Source: Achromobacter sp. (GTDB taxonomy: Bacteria; Pseudomonadota; Gammaproteobacteria; Burkholderiales; Burkholderiaceae_B). From it: a stretch of DNA of 9,104 nt. The position numbers were made by a program, and so were the translations under genes. Where the stretch lies: the NCBI GenBank assembly GCA_003454835.1, contig DMTA01000247.1:1-9104 (forward strand), given 5' to 3'. The stretch's first letter is position 1. Each line of letters begins with the position of its first letter. The notes under the pieces are model-generated. The model was not told where the DNA came from. It saw nothing but the letters and a program-made list of their open reading frames with translations, and searched no databases. Shown one piece after another: positions 1 to 6,747 of this stretch.

Positions 1-606
1 CGCCTGGATGGTGACGTCCAGTGCAGTCGTCGGCTCGTCGGCGATCAGCAATTGCGGCTTGCACGACAGCGCCATCGCGATCATCACGCGCTGACGCATC
101 CCGCCTGACAACTGGTGTGGATAGCGGTCGAGAATGGCGCGCGCCTCGGGAATCCGCACGCGCTCCAGCATGCGCAGCGTCTCCGCCCGCGCCGCCGCCG
201 CGTCCAGCCCCTGGTGCAGCTGCAAGGCCTCGGCGATCTGATTGCCCGCCGTAAAGCTGGGGTTCAGCGACGTCATCGGCTCCTGAAAGATCATCGCCAC
301 GTCCGCGCCGCGGACGCGCTGCAGCGTCGAATCCGGCGCGCTGACCAGGTCCAGCACGTCGCCGCTGCGCCGGCGCAGCAGCATCCCGCCATTGGCGATG
401 TGCCCGCCGCCGTATTCGACCAGCCGCATCAGCGCCAGCGACGTCACCGACTTGCCGGAGCCAGACTCGCCCACGATGGCCAGCGTCTCGCCGCGGTCCA
501 CGTGAAAGGAAACATTGCGCACCGCTTCCACGGTGCGTTCGGGCGTTTTGAACTGCACCGTCAGGTCATTGACCTGCACGACGCGTTTGGAATCCATAGT
601 TGCCAT
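1..606 (-). CDS. gsiA: GsiA-like glutathione/peptide ABC importer ATP-binding protein, N-terminal part (runs off window)
   Basis: This is the ATPase that powers the adjacent peptide importer, acting on the cytoplasmic face of the inner membrane. The 202 visible codons contain a complete set of ABC motifs: Walker A GESGSGKS at residues 46-53, Q-loop [10 protein letters not shown] at 107-116, signature LSGGMRQRV at 166-174, and Walker B LLIADE at 186-191 followed by PTTALD. The stretch [13 protein letters not shown] at 75-87 and [18 protein letters not shown] at 99-116 closely resemble E. coli GsiA as I remember it. GsiA is a double-length protein of about 620 residues with two ATPase domains, so a second domain is expected off the left edge; I cannot see it. 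The start is ATG at 606, 5 nt after the permease stop, with AGGA at 619-622. An in-frame ATG at 597 is less well spaced. It could instead be a single-domain DppD/OppD protein. Confidence 0.9.
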   Translation of the reverse strand, partial: MATMDSKRVVQVNDLTVQFKTPERTVEAVRNVSFHVDRGETLAIVGESGSGKSVTSLALMRLVEYGGGHIANGGMLLRRRSGDVLDLVSAPDSTLQRVRGADVAMIFQEPMTSLNPSFTAGNQIAEALQLHQGLDAAAARAETLRMLERVRIPEARAILDRYPHQLSGGMRQRVMIAMALSCKPQLLIADEPTTALDVTIQA

Positions 607-611
607 ATCGA

Positions 612-1490
612 TTACTTTTCCTGACGCGGATCGAGCGCGTCGCGCAGCCCGTCACCCAGCAGATTGAAGCCCAGCACCACCAGGAAAATGGCCGATCCGG
701 GGAAGATCGACATCCAGGGCGCCTGGGTCATGAAGTTCTTGGCCGTGTTCAGCATCGAGCCCCACGACGGCGTCGGCGGCTGCAGGCCAAGGCCCAGGAA
801 CGACAGGCTGGCCTCGGCGATGATGGCCGTGGCGATCGTGATGGTGGCCTGCACGATCAGCGGCGGCATCACGTTGGGGAACACGTGCCGTCCGATGATG
901 CGAAGGTCGGACGCGCCCAGCGCCCGGGCGCTTTGCACGTAATCCTCGTTCTTGACCGCCAGCACCTGCCCCCGCGTCAGCCGGATGAACTTGGGTGCGG
1001 CCGATACGCCGATGGCGATCATCGCGTTGGTCAGGCTGGGCCCCAGAAAAGCGGCTAGCGCGATCGCCAGGATCAGGAAGGGAATGGCCAGGAGCGCCTC
1101 GGTGGCGCGCGAGATGATGCTGTCCGTCCAGCCGCCGAAGTAACCCGCGGCCAGGCCGAAAGGCACGCCAACGATCAGCGCGATCAGCACCGACACCAGG
1201 CCCGCCATCAGCGAGGCGCGCGCGCCGTAGACCATGCGGCTGTAGATGTCCCGGCCCAGCTCGTCCGTGCCCAGCCAGTGCGCCGCGGACGGCGCCTTGC
1301 GGATGGTGGTGAAGCTGGTTTGCAGTGGATCCTGGCTGACGATGAACGGGGCCAGGATGGCCACCACCACGAAGAACAGCACGATGCCCAGGCCGAGCAT
1401 CGCGATGCGGTTGCGTTTGAATTTGGCCCACGCGCGATTGCGGCTGCGGGGCGGCGTGACGGCTGCAGCCGTTGCAGGAATTGCGCTCAT
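612..1490 (-). CDS. gsiD: peptide/glutathione ABC importer permease, GsiD/DppC type
   Basis: One of two inner-membrane subunits forming the translocation channel of the importer. The protein has 292 residues, normal for DppC/OppC/GsiD. Residues 1-28 form a basic cytoplasmic N-terminus (KFKRNR before the first membrane segment at about 31-50), typical of the OppC_N region. It is followed by a periplasmic loop with the family hallmark [15 protein letters not shown] (71-85). Five further hydrophobic segments lie in the BPD_transp_1 domain. The EAA loop that docks on the ATPase is at about 183-207 ([12 protein letters not shown]...GRHVFPN). The C-terminal [19 protein letters not shown] (226-244) is also diagnostic. 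Its ATG overlaps the stop of the preceding permease by 4 nt (ATGA), with GAGG 5 nt upstream, indicating translational coupling. The gsiD name rests on order and on the GsiA resemblance; the substrate could be another short peptide. Confidence 0.92.
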   Translation of the reverse strand: MSAIPATAAAVTPPRSRNRAWAKFKRNRIAMLGLGIVLFFVVVAILAPFIVSQDPLQTSFTTIRKAPSAAHWLGTDELGRDIYSRMVYGARASLMAGLVSVLIALIVGVPFGLAAGYFGGWTDSIISRATEALLAIPFLILAIALAAFLGPSLTNAMIAIGVSAAPKFIRLTRGQVLAVKNEDYVQSARALGASDLRIIGRHVFPNVMPPLIVQATITIATAIIAEASLSFLGLGLQPPTPSWGSMLNTAKNFMTQAPWMSIFPGSAIFLVVLGFNLLGDGLRDALDPRQEK

Positions 1491-2431
1491 GAGTGCCTCA
1501 GGCGGGGATTGACCAGGATGTACAGGATGTCGGCCAGCAGGTTCATCAGGATGAAGCCCACCGCCACGCAGAGCACCACGCCCTGCACCACCGCGTAGTC
1601 GCGGGTGAACACCGCGTCGACCACCAGCTTGCCGAAGCCCGGAATCGTGAAGACCTGTTCGGTCAGCACGGCGCCCGCCAGCAGTTCGCCGAACAGCAGC
1701 GTCACCAGCGTGACGATCGGCATCAGCGCATTGCGCAGCGCATGGCGCAGCACCACGCTGCGCGGCGACACGCCCTTGGCGCGGGCGGTTCGCACGTAGT
1801 CCGCGGACAGCGCCTCCAGCATCGACGAGCGCGTATGGCGCATCAGGTACGCCGCGATCGCCGTGGAAAGCACCAGGGACGGCATCAGCATCGTCTTGAT
1901 CGACAGCCAGAAGTCTTCAGAAGGCGACACGTACCCCGAAGCCGGCAGCAGCTTCCACTGCACTGACACCACCATGATGAGGATGATGCCCAACCAGAAG
2001 TTGGGAATGGACATGCCGGATAGCGCCGCGATGTTGGCGCCCATTTCAACGGGTTTGCCCTTGCGCACCGCGGCGATGATGCCCATCGGGATACCCACCA
2101 GCAGCGCAAAGAACATCGCCATGGCGGCCAGTTGCAGCGTGACGGGCAGCTTTTGCGCGATCAGCGTCGTGACGGGTACGTCGGTGCGCAGGGACTTGCC
2201 CAGATCGCCTTGCAGCACCTGCCCCGCCCAGGCCGCGTACTGCATCGGCAACGGGTCGTTCAGGCGGTATTTGTCGCGCAGGTAGTCCAGGACAGCCGGG
2301 TCGCGCTCTTCGCCGGCCAGGGTCAGCACCGGATCGCCGGGCAGGATTTTCTGCAGCATGAACACGATCATCGACACCAGTATCAGTGTCGGGATCGCGA
2401 CGATCACGCGGCGCAAGATGAGTTTAAGCAT
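1487..2431 (-). CDS. gsiC: peptide/glutathione ABC importer permease, GsiC/DppB type
   Basis: Partner permease of the importer, an inner-membrane protein of 314 residues, the usual DppB/GsiC length. It opens with the family-typical MLKLILRRVIVAIPTLILVS, where the first membrane segment follows LRR. ILPGDP is at 29-34, the periplasmic loop holds QGDLGKSLRT (74-83), and the EAA loop is at 211-235 (DYVRTARAKGVS...VVLRHALRNALMP). FTIPGFGKLVVDAV (261-274) and a terminal NPRLRHS complete the fold. The reading frame stays open upstream to a TTG at 2500, but the ATG at 2431 matches the conserved N-terminus of the family. No strong Shine-Dalgarno is seen before it, only pyrimidine-rich sequence. A 129-nt leader with a strong hairpin separates it from the binding-protein gene, a common way to make less permease than binding protein. 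Confidence 0.92.
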   Translation of the reverse strand: MLKLILRRVIVAIPTLILVSMIVFMLQKILPGDPVLTLAGEERDPAVLDYLRDKYRLNDPLPMQYAAWAGQVLQGDLGKSLRTDVPVTTLIAQKLPVTLQLAAMAMFFALLVGIPMGIIAAVRKGKPVEMGANIAALSGMSIPNFWLGIILIMVVSVQWKLLPASGYVSPSEDFWLSIKTMLMPSLVLSTAIAAYLMRHTRSSMLEALSADYVRTARAKGVSPRSVVLRHALRNALMPIVTLVTLLFGELLAGAVLTEQVFTIPGFGKLVVDAVFTRDYAVVQGVVLCVAVGFILMNLLADILYILVNPRLRHS

Positions 2432-2485
2432 GTGGGAAACCGTAAGACAGGAACGACGGACGGCGCCGGCCGGACAGGGCCCGAT

Positions 2486-2530
2486 GCGCGTCCGCCGCAA
2501 ACGACAACCGGACGCGCAAGGCGCGTCCGG
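2486..2530 (-). promoter_or_regulatory. intercistronic hairpin with alternative pairing between binding-protein and permease genes
   Basis: The 129 nt between the binding-protein stop (2561) and the permease start (2431) hold a perfect 10-bp inverted repeat. Segment 2508-2517 (CCGGACGCGC) pairs with 2521-2530 (GCGCGTCCGG) around a 3-nt loop. A third segment at 2486-2494 (GCGCGTCCG) can pair instead with 2509-2517 over 9 bp with a 14-nt loop, so the two stems exclude each other. No U-tract follows, so it is not a classical intrinsic terminator. It probably protects the 3' end of the upstream message or damps expression of the permease genes, as intercistronic hairpins do in other binding-protein transporter operons. 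The pairing is read from sequence; the function is inferred. Confidence 0.6.
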
Positions 2531-2560
2531 CGGGCGCGGCGGGCATTCGCCGCACCAACA

Positions 2561-4072
2561 TTACTTCTGCGCGAACGTAACGCCCTTGAGCCGGATCATA
2601 CCGTCCGGATAGGGCGTGAAGCCCTGGACCTTCTTGCCCATCACGAAGGGCCACGGCTGGTAGTAGTTGTACACGCCGGGCAGTTCGTCCTGGATGATGG
2701 CCTGCGCCTGGTCGTAAATGGCTTTGCGTTTGGCTTCGTCCGGGACGGTGCGGGCCTGGTTGAGCAGCTTGTCGACTTCCGGGTTGCAGTAGTGGCCGTC
2801 GTTCAGCGCGCCCTTGCAGGTGACGAAGGCGTGGATGTTGCCGTCGGGATCGACCCGGCCGGACCAGCCCAGCATCACGATCTGGAAGTTGCCGCCGGCC
2901 GATTCCTTTTGCAGGGCGGCGTATTCCGTGGGACGCAGGGACAGGTCAAAGCCCGCCTCGGCGGCCATGGCCTGGACGATTTCGGCGATGGACGAGGTGG
3001 TGGTGTTGTTGCCGAACACCAGCTCGGCCTTCACGCGGTCAAAGCCCGCCTGCTTGAGCAGACTCTTGGCCTTGGCGACGTCGCGCTGGGTGACGGGGAA
3101 CTTGTCGCTGTGATAAGGACTGGCGGGCGGGAACGGCTGCTGCGCGGGTTCGAATATGCCGCCGCCGGCCACTTCGTTGATGGCGTTGCGGTCCAGCGCA
3201 AGCTGGAACGCCTGGCGCACCAGCTTGTTCTTGAAGGGGTTGTCTTCGGCGCGCTTGCCGTTGCCCACGTTGAACATGAACTGCTGGAAGCCCAGGCCCG
3301 CGACCGGCGCAAACGTCAGGCTGGCGTCGGTCTTGACCTGCGGCGCGTCGGACGGATTCAGGCGTTCGAGCATGTCCAGGTCGCCGGCGCGCAGGTTGGA
3401 CAGGCGCACGGTGGTGTCCGGGATGGGCAGGAAGGTCAGGCGCTTGAAGGCGTAATCCTTGGCGCCGTAGTACTGGTCGAATTTTTCCAGGACGATGCGG
3501 TCGTTCTGGATGCGTTCGACGAACTTGTACGGGCCCGAGCAGATGGGCTTGCGGCCCACGGCGGCGACGTCGTCCGAGAAGGTCTTGGGCGACAGCATCA
3601 TGCCGGCGCGGTCGGACAACTGCGCAAGCAGCGTGGCGTCCGGTTCCTTCAGGGTCAGGACGAGCGTGGTGGCGTCGGGCGCGTCGACCTTGGCCACCGA
3701 GCGCAGCTCGCCCTTGCGCAGGCTGTCCGGCAGGCTCATGGCGCGGTCCAGGTTGGCCTTGGCGGCCGCCGCGTCGAACTTGCTGCCGTCGTGGAACAGC
3801 GCGTCGTCGCGCAGCTTGAAGGTCAGCACCTTGTTGTCGTCGCTGAACGACCAAGAGGTGGCAAGCTGCGGCACGAAGTGCAGCTTGGGATCGATGTCCA
3901 CCAGCTTGTCGCACAGCGACGTGAACACGATGCGGCCCACGTAGGTACGGGCGCGGTGCGGGTCCAGGACGTCGGGATCTTCCTGCAGGCCGATCCGGAT
4001 GTTCTGGGCGCTGGCGGCGCCGGCGGCCAGCGCCAGGAGGCTGGCGCCGAAGGTCATGGTCAAGCGTTTCAT
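2561..4072 (-). CDS. gsiB: periplasmic solute-binding protein, SBP_bac_5 (DppA/GsiB) family
   Basis: The substrate receptor of the importer, 503 residues, in the normal range for family 5 extracellular binding proteins. A Sec signal peptide is clear: MKR, a hydrophobic core to about residue 20, and a probable signal peptidase I site after ASA at 22. There is no lipobox cysteine, so the mature protein should be a soluble periplasmic protein. Family features follow: IGLQEDPDVLDPHRARTYVG near the mature N-terminus, CSGPYKFV, LEKFDQYYGAKDYAFKRLTF and, towards the end, ALNDGHYCNPEVDKLLNQAR. Two cysteines 11 residues apart (TCKGALNDGHYC) could form a disulfide. The start is supported by AAGGGGAA at 4081-4088, 8 nt upstream. 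It is second in the operon, 47 nt after the hydrolase gene. The ligand is unproven; glutathione or a gamma-glutamyl peptide is inferred from neighbours, while dipeptides or other compounds remain possible. Confidence 0.88.
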   Translation of the reverse strand: MKRLTMTFGASLLALAAGAASAQNIRIGLQEDPDVLDPHRARTYVGRIVFTSLCDKLVDIDPKLHFVPQLATSWSFSDDNKVLTFKLRDDALFHDGSKFDAAAAKANLDRAMSLPDSLRKGELRSVAKVDAPDATTLVLTLKEPDATLLAQLSDRAGMMLSPKTFSDDVAAVGRKPICSGPYKFVERIQNDRIVLEKFDQYYGAKDYAFKRLTFLPIPDTTVRLSNLRAGDLDMLERLNPSDAPQVKTDASLTFAPVAGLGFQQFMFNVGNGKRAEDNPFKNKLVRQAFQLALDRNAINEVAGGGIFEPAQQPFPPASPYHSDKFPVTQRDVAKAKSLLKQAGFDRVKAELVFGNNTTTSSIAEIVQAMAAEAGFDLSLRPTEYAALQKESAGGNFQIVMLGWSGRVDPDGNIHAFVTCKGALNDGHYCNPEVDKLLNQARTVPDEAKRKAIYDQAQAIIQDELPGVYNYYQPWPFVMGKKVQGFTPYPDGMIRLKGVTFAQK

Positions 4073-4080
4073 TGTGTTTA

Positions 4081-4088
4081 TTCCCCTT
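4081..4088 (-). promoter_or_regulatory. ribosome binding site of the solute-binding protein gene
   Basis: AAGGGGAA lies 8 nt before the ATG at 4072. It is purine-rich and the best-formed Shine-Dalgarno seen in the operon, consistent with high production of a binding protein relative to permeases. Confidence 0.6.
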
Positions 4089-4119
4089 GTTGCTGCATTT
4101 GCCGGTATCAGGAACGGCT

Positions 4120-5748
4120 TTAGAAACCCACCGCCTGGCCGTCGCGACGGCTGTCGCTGGCGGCGACGTAGCCCAGTTCGTTGTCGTTCTCGGACATGCG
4201 CCAGATGAACTGGCCGGCGCCGAAGTCCATGTACGGATCGTCAACGGATTTCAGAGCATGTCCCAGATCCTTCAGACCTGCAATCGTAGAAGCCTTCATA
4301 TTGGTTTCGATGTCGAGCGTGAAATCGCGGTTGACCTTCCAGCGCGGCGCGCAGCACGCGGCCTGCGGGTTCTGGTGGTAGTCGATCATGCGGACCACGG
4401 TCTGCATGTGGCCCTGGGGCTGCATGTCGCCGCCCATGACGCCAAAACTCATGACCGGCTTGCCGCCACGCGTGAGGAACCCGGGGATGATGGTGTGGAA
4501 CGGGCGCTTGCCGCCTTCGACCACGTTGGCCGACTTGGGATCCATCGAGAAGCCCACGCCGCGGTTCTGCATGCTGATGCCGGTGCCCGGCACGACCACG
4601 CCCGATCCGAAGCCCATGTAGTTGGACTGGATGAACGAGATCATCATGCCGTTTTCGTCGGCCGCGGTCAGGTAGATGGTGCCGCCCGCGTGCGGACGGC
4701 CGGCTTCGAAGTGGGTGGCCTGATCCAGGCGGATGAGCTTGGCGCGGCTGTCCAGGTAGGCGTCCGACAGCATCTGCTCGGGCGTGACCTGCATGGCGCG
4801 CGGGTCGGCCACGTACTTGTACAGGTCGGCGAAGGCCAGCTTCATGGCTTCGATCTGGATGTGCTGCGATTGCACCGAATCCACGGGAATGTCGGCCATG
4901 TCGAAGCGTTCGACGATGCCCAGCGCGATCAGCGCCGCAATGCCCTGCCCGTTCGGCGGGATTTCATGCAGCTCGTAGCCGCGGTACGACTTGGAAATCG
5001 GCTTGACCCATTCCGGGCGGTAACCGCGCAGGTCTTCCAGCGTCATCGCGCCGCCGCATTCCTTGCTGAACGCGGCGATGCGCTCGGCCAGTTCGCCTTC
5101 GTAAAAATCGCGGCCCTTGGATTCGGCGATGCGGCGCAGCGTGTTGGCGGCGTCGGGGAAGCGGAAGTGTTCGCCGACCTTGGGCGCGCGGCCTTCGGGC
5201 AGGAAGGCCTGGGCGTAGCCGGGCTGCGACTTCAGTTCTTCGGCGGCGGCGGCCCACTTGTGCGCCACCACGGGCGGCACGGCATAGCCGCGCTCGGCGA
5301 TCTCGATGGCGGGTTCGAACAGTTGTTCGAACGGCAGCTTGCCCAGCTTTTCATGCAATGCGGCCCAGCCGGCCACCACGCCGGGGACCGTGACCGAATC
5401 CCAGCCGCGCTTGGGCTGGATGGCCAGGCCGTTGTCGCCGGTGCCGTACTTGCGCTTGAAGTATTCGGTGTTCCAGGCGGCGGGCGCGACGCCCGACGAA
5501 TTCAAACCGTGCAGTTCCTTGCCGTCCCAGACGATGGCAAAGCAATCGCCGCCCAGGCCGCACGAGACCGGTTCGACCAGGACGATCGTGGCCGCGGCAG
5601 CGATGGCGGCGTCCACGGCGTTGCCGCCCTTGAGCAGCATGCGCAGCCCCGCCTGAGCCGCCAGCGGGTGCGACGTGGAGACCACGTTGCGGGCGAACAG
5701 CGGGATACGGACGGAAGGATACGGGTTGCCCCAGTCGAAGGATTTCAT
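4120..5748 (-). CDS. gamma-glutamyltransferase / glutathione hydrolase family protein, YwrD-like, apparently cytoplasmic
   Basis: An Ntn-hydrolase of the gamma-glutamyltransferase family, expected to cleave or transfer the gamma-glutamyl group of glutathione or related amides after self-cleavage into two subunits. The 542-residue length is usual. The N-terminal RNVVSTSHPLAAQAG (20-34), GGNAVDAAIAAAAT (41-54) and GLGGDCFAIV (64-73) are family marks. The likely processing and nucleophile threonine is Thr357 in HAGGTIYLTAADENG. This differs from the T-T-H-x-S context of E. coli Ggt and looks like the YwrD-type subgroup. SNYMGFGSGVVVPGTGI (375-391) and GVMGGDMQPQGHMQ (436-449) support that subgroup and supply the glycine-rich oxyanion region. 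No signal peptide is present (MKSFDWGNPYPSVRIPLFAR), so a cytoplasmic location is inferred, unlike periplasmic Ggt. It is first in the importer operon and divergent from the LysR gene. A cephalosporin acylase-like or other amidase activity is possible, since annotation in this superfamily often overstates substrate knowledge. Confidence 0.88.
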   Translation of the reverse strand: MKSFDWGNPYPSVRIPLFARNVVSTSHPLAAQAGLRMLLKGGNAVDAAIAAAATIVLVEPVSCGLGGDCFAIVWDGKELHGLNSSGVAPAAWNTEYFKRKYGTGDNGLAIQPKRGWDSVTVPGVVAGWAALHEKLGKLPFEQLFEPAIEIAERGYAVPPVVAHKWAAAAEELKSQPGYAQAFLPEGRAPKVGEHFRFPDAANTLRRIAESKGRDFYEGELAERIAAFSKECGGAMTLEDLRGYRPEWVKPISKSYRGYELHEIPPNGQGIAALIALGIVERFDMADIPVDSVQSQHIQIEAMKLAFADLYKYVADPRAMQVTPEQMLSDAYLDSRAKLIRLDQATHFEAGRPHAGGTIYLTAADENGMMISFIQSNYMGFGSGVVVPGTGISMQNRGVGFSMDPKSANVVEGGKRPFHTIIPGFLTRGGKPVMSFGVMGGDMQPQGHMQTVVRMIDYHQNPQAACCAPRWKVNRDFTLDIETNMKASTIAGLKDLGHALKSVDDPYMDFGAGQFIWRMSENDNELGYVAASDSRRDGQAVGF

Positions 5749-5841
5749 GTGGCGAGTCTCATAACGGTTAAGCGGGCGAAGTTACTCTCGTGCTTTAATT
5801 AAATCAATTTGATTTTTTGTTCCGTCATAAAAGAATTTTTT
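5749..5841. promoter_or_regulatory. divergent promoter region between the hydrolase-importer operon and the LysR gene
   Basis: This 93-bp gap is strongly AT-rich in its right half (about 5791-5841) in an otherwise GC-rich window. On the minus strand TTTAAT (5798-5803) is a good -10 match 49 nt before the hydrolase ATG, but no convincing -35 stands at the right distance. An alternative is TTGATT (5802-5807) with a 17-nt spacer to TAACTT (5779-5784), which is weak at -10. On the plus strand I cannot pick a promoter for the regulator with confidence. The arrangement fits the usual LysR pattern of autoregulation and control of the divergent operon. Confidence 0.6.
5801..5815. promoter_or_regulatory. 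candidate LysR operator palindrome
   Basis: AAATCAA-T-TTGATTT is a perfect 15-bp dyad (7-bp arms around a single T), containing ATC-N5-GAT. It sits between the divergent start codons, 26 bp before the regulator ATG and 52 bp from the hydrolase ATG. It is flanked by a second palindrome, TTAATTAA at 5795-5802. LysR-type regulators bind AT-rich dyads in such positions, so this is the best operator candidate. It overlaps the possible promoter elements of the hydrolase operon. Binding is inferred, and part of the symmetry could be chance in AT-rich DNA. Confidence 0.5.
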
Positions 5842-6744
5842 ATGAGTACGATCCGATTTCTGCGCACGTTTCTGGCGGTCGCGCACCACGGTTCCTTCTC
5901 GGAGGCCGCCGAGCAGGTGGCCCTGACGCAGGCAGCCGTCAGCTTCCAGATGCGGTCGCTCGAAGCCGAGCTGGGCCGCGAACTCTTCGACCGCAGCGGG
6001 CGACTGGCCATCCTGAACGCGGCCGGGCGCGAATTGCTTCCGGAAATCAAGCACTTGCTGGATTTATACGACAGACTCAGGCGCCCGAGTACTGCGCCTG
6101 GCGAATTGGCCGGATCGGTATCGGTGGGCAGCATCGTGTCCTGCATGGGCACGCTGTCCAAAGTCATCTCGGGGCTGAAGAAGGCGCATCCCAAGCTGGA
6201 CGTGCGCATCCTGTCGGGCAAGGCCAGCGAATTGGCGGGCAAGGTGGAGGACGGCGAGCTGGACGCCGCATTCCTGGTGGAAGCCGGCCGCAAGATGGCC
6301 AGCACGCGCTGGACGCCGCTGTATGAAGAGCAGATGGTGGTGATTGCCCCGCGTTCCGCGGCCGGCAAGGATGCGCGCGAGGTGCTGGCGGGCAATCCGT
6401 TCCTGCGCTTTGACCGGACCCAGCGCACCGGCCTGCAGATCGACCGCCTGCTGCGGCGCATGGCGGTGCCGGTCAATGACTTCCTGGAACTGAACGCGAT
6501 CGAGACGCTGGTGGAACTGGTGCGCCAGGAGGTCGGCGTGACGCTGCTGCCGCTGATCAACGGCGCGAACTGGCAGCACAGCCCGGAGCTGCGGATTTTT
6601 TACCTGCCCGAAGACCTCGGGCCCCTGTCGCGCTCCATCGGGATGCTGGAACGCCGCGAGCATGCCCGCCAGGGCATCACGGCGGCGATCTGCGAGGCGT
6701 GCGCGCAGGCTTTCCGCGCACGCGAACCGCAAACCGCCGCGTGA
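5842..6744 (+). CDS. LysR-type transcriptional regulator
   Basis: A DNA-binding regulator of 300 residues, the standard LysR length. The N-terminal winged helix-turn-helix is clear: FLRTFLAVAHHGSFSEAAEQ (6-25) followed by VALTQAAVSFQMRSLEAELG and RELFDR, then a linker helix with LLPEIKHLLDLYDRLRR. The effector-binding domain occupies about residue 90 to the end, beginning GSVSVGSIVS and including LDAAFLVEAG and EVGVTLLPLI. ATG at 5842 matches the family N-terminus; a TTG 33 nt upstream is in frame but would lie inside the operator palindrome. The ribosome site is weak (AAGAA before a T run). The gene is divergent from the hydrolase-importer operon, so it most likely controls that operon and itself, responding to a gamma-glutamyl compound, an amino acid or a sulfur metabolite. 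Its ligand cannot be read from sequence. The phospholipase gene behind it converges and is less likely to be a target. Confidence 0.93.
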   Translation: MSTIRFLRTFLAVAHHGSFSEAAEQVALTQAAVSFQMRSLEAELGRELFDRSGRLAILNAAGRELLPEIKHLLDLYDRLRRPSTAPGELAGSVSVGSIVSCMGTLSKVISGLKKAHPKLDVRILSGKASELAGKVEDGELDAAFLVEAGRKMASTRWTPLYEEQMVVIAPRSAAGKDAREVLAGNPFLRFDRTQRTGLQIDRLLRRMAVPVNDFLELNAIETLVELVRQEVGVTLLPLINGANWQHSPELRIFYLPEDLGPLSRSIGMLERREHARQGITAAICEACAQAFRAREPQTAA

Positions 6745-6747
6745 GGC

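Noticed and set aside
115..624. Plus-strand open frame opposite the ABC ATPase
   Set aside because: The minus strand carries all ABC ATPase motifs in order; the plus-strand product is rich in His/Gln/Arg with no recognisable features.
2508..2530. Hairpin read as a Rho-independent terminator of the binding-protein gene
   Set aside because: No run of T follows the stem on the transcribed strand, and the downstream genes complete the same transporter, so full termination is unlikely.
2132..4123. A 663-codon open frame on the plus strand opposite the binding-protein and permease genes
   Set aside because: It lies antisense to clearly recognisable family members and has the His/Arg/Val/Gly-rich composition expected from reading GC-rich coding DNA on the opposite strand. 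No domain is recognised.
4072..5802. A 576-codon plus-strand open frame opposite the gamma-glutamyltransferase gene
   Set aside because: Same reasoning: a shadow of GC-rich codon usage with low-complexity sequence and no family motif. The opposite strand encodes a conserved enzyme over its full length.
5811..5841. T-runs in the divergent gap read as a terminator
   Set aside because: They lie between divergent starts, where no transcript ends are expected. The adjacent palindrome has an AT-rich 7-bp arm, too weak for an intrinsic terminator stem.
5809..5842. Upstream TTG start for the LysR gene adding 11 residues
   Set aside because: The added residues do not fit the conserved LysR N-terminus, and the start would lie in the palindrome. 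ATG at 5842 aligns with the family.
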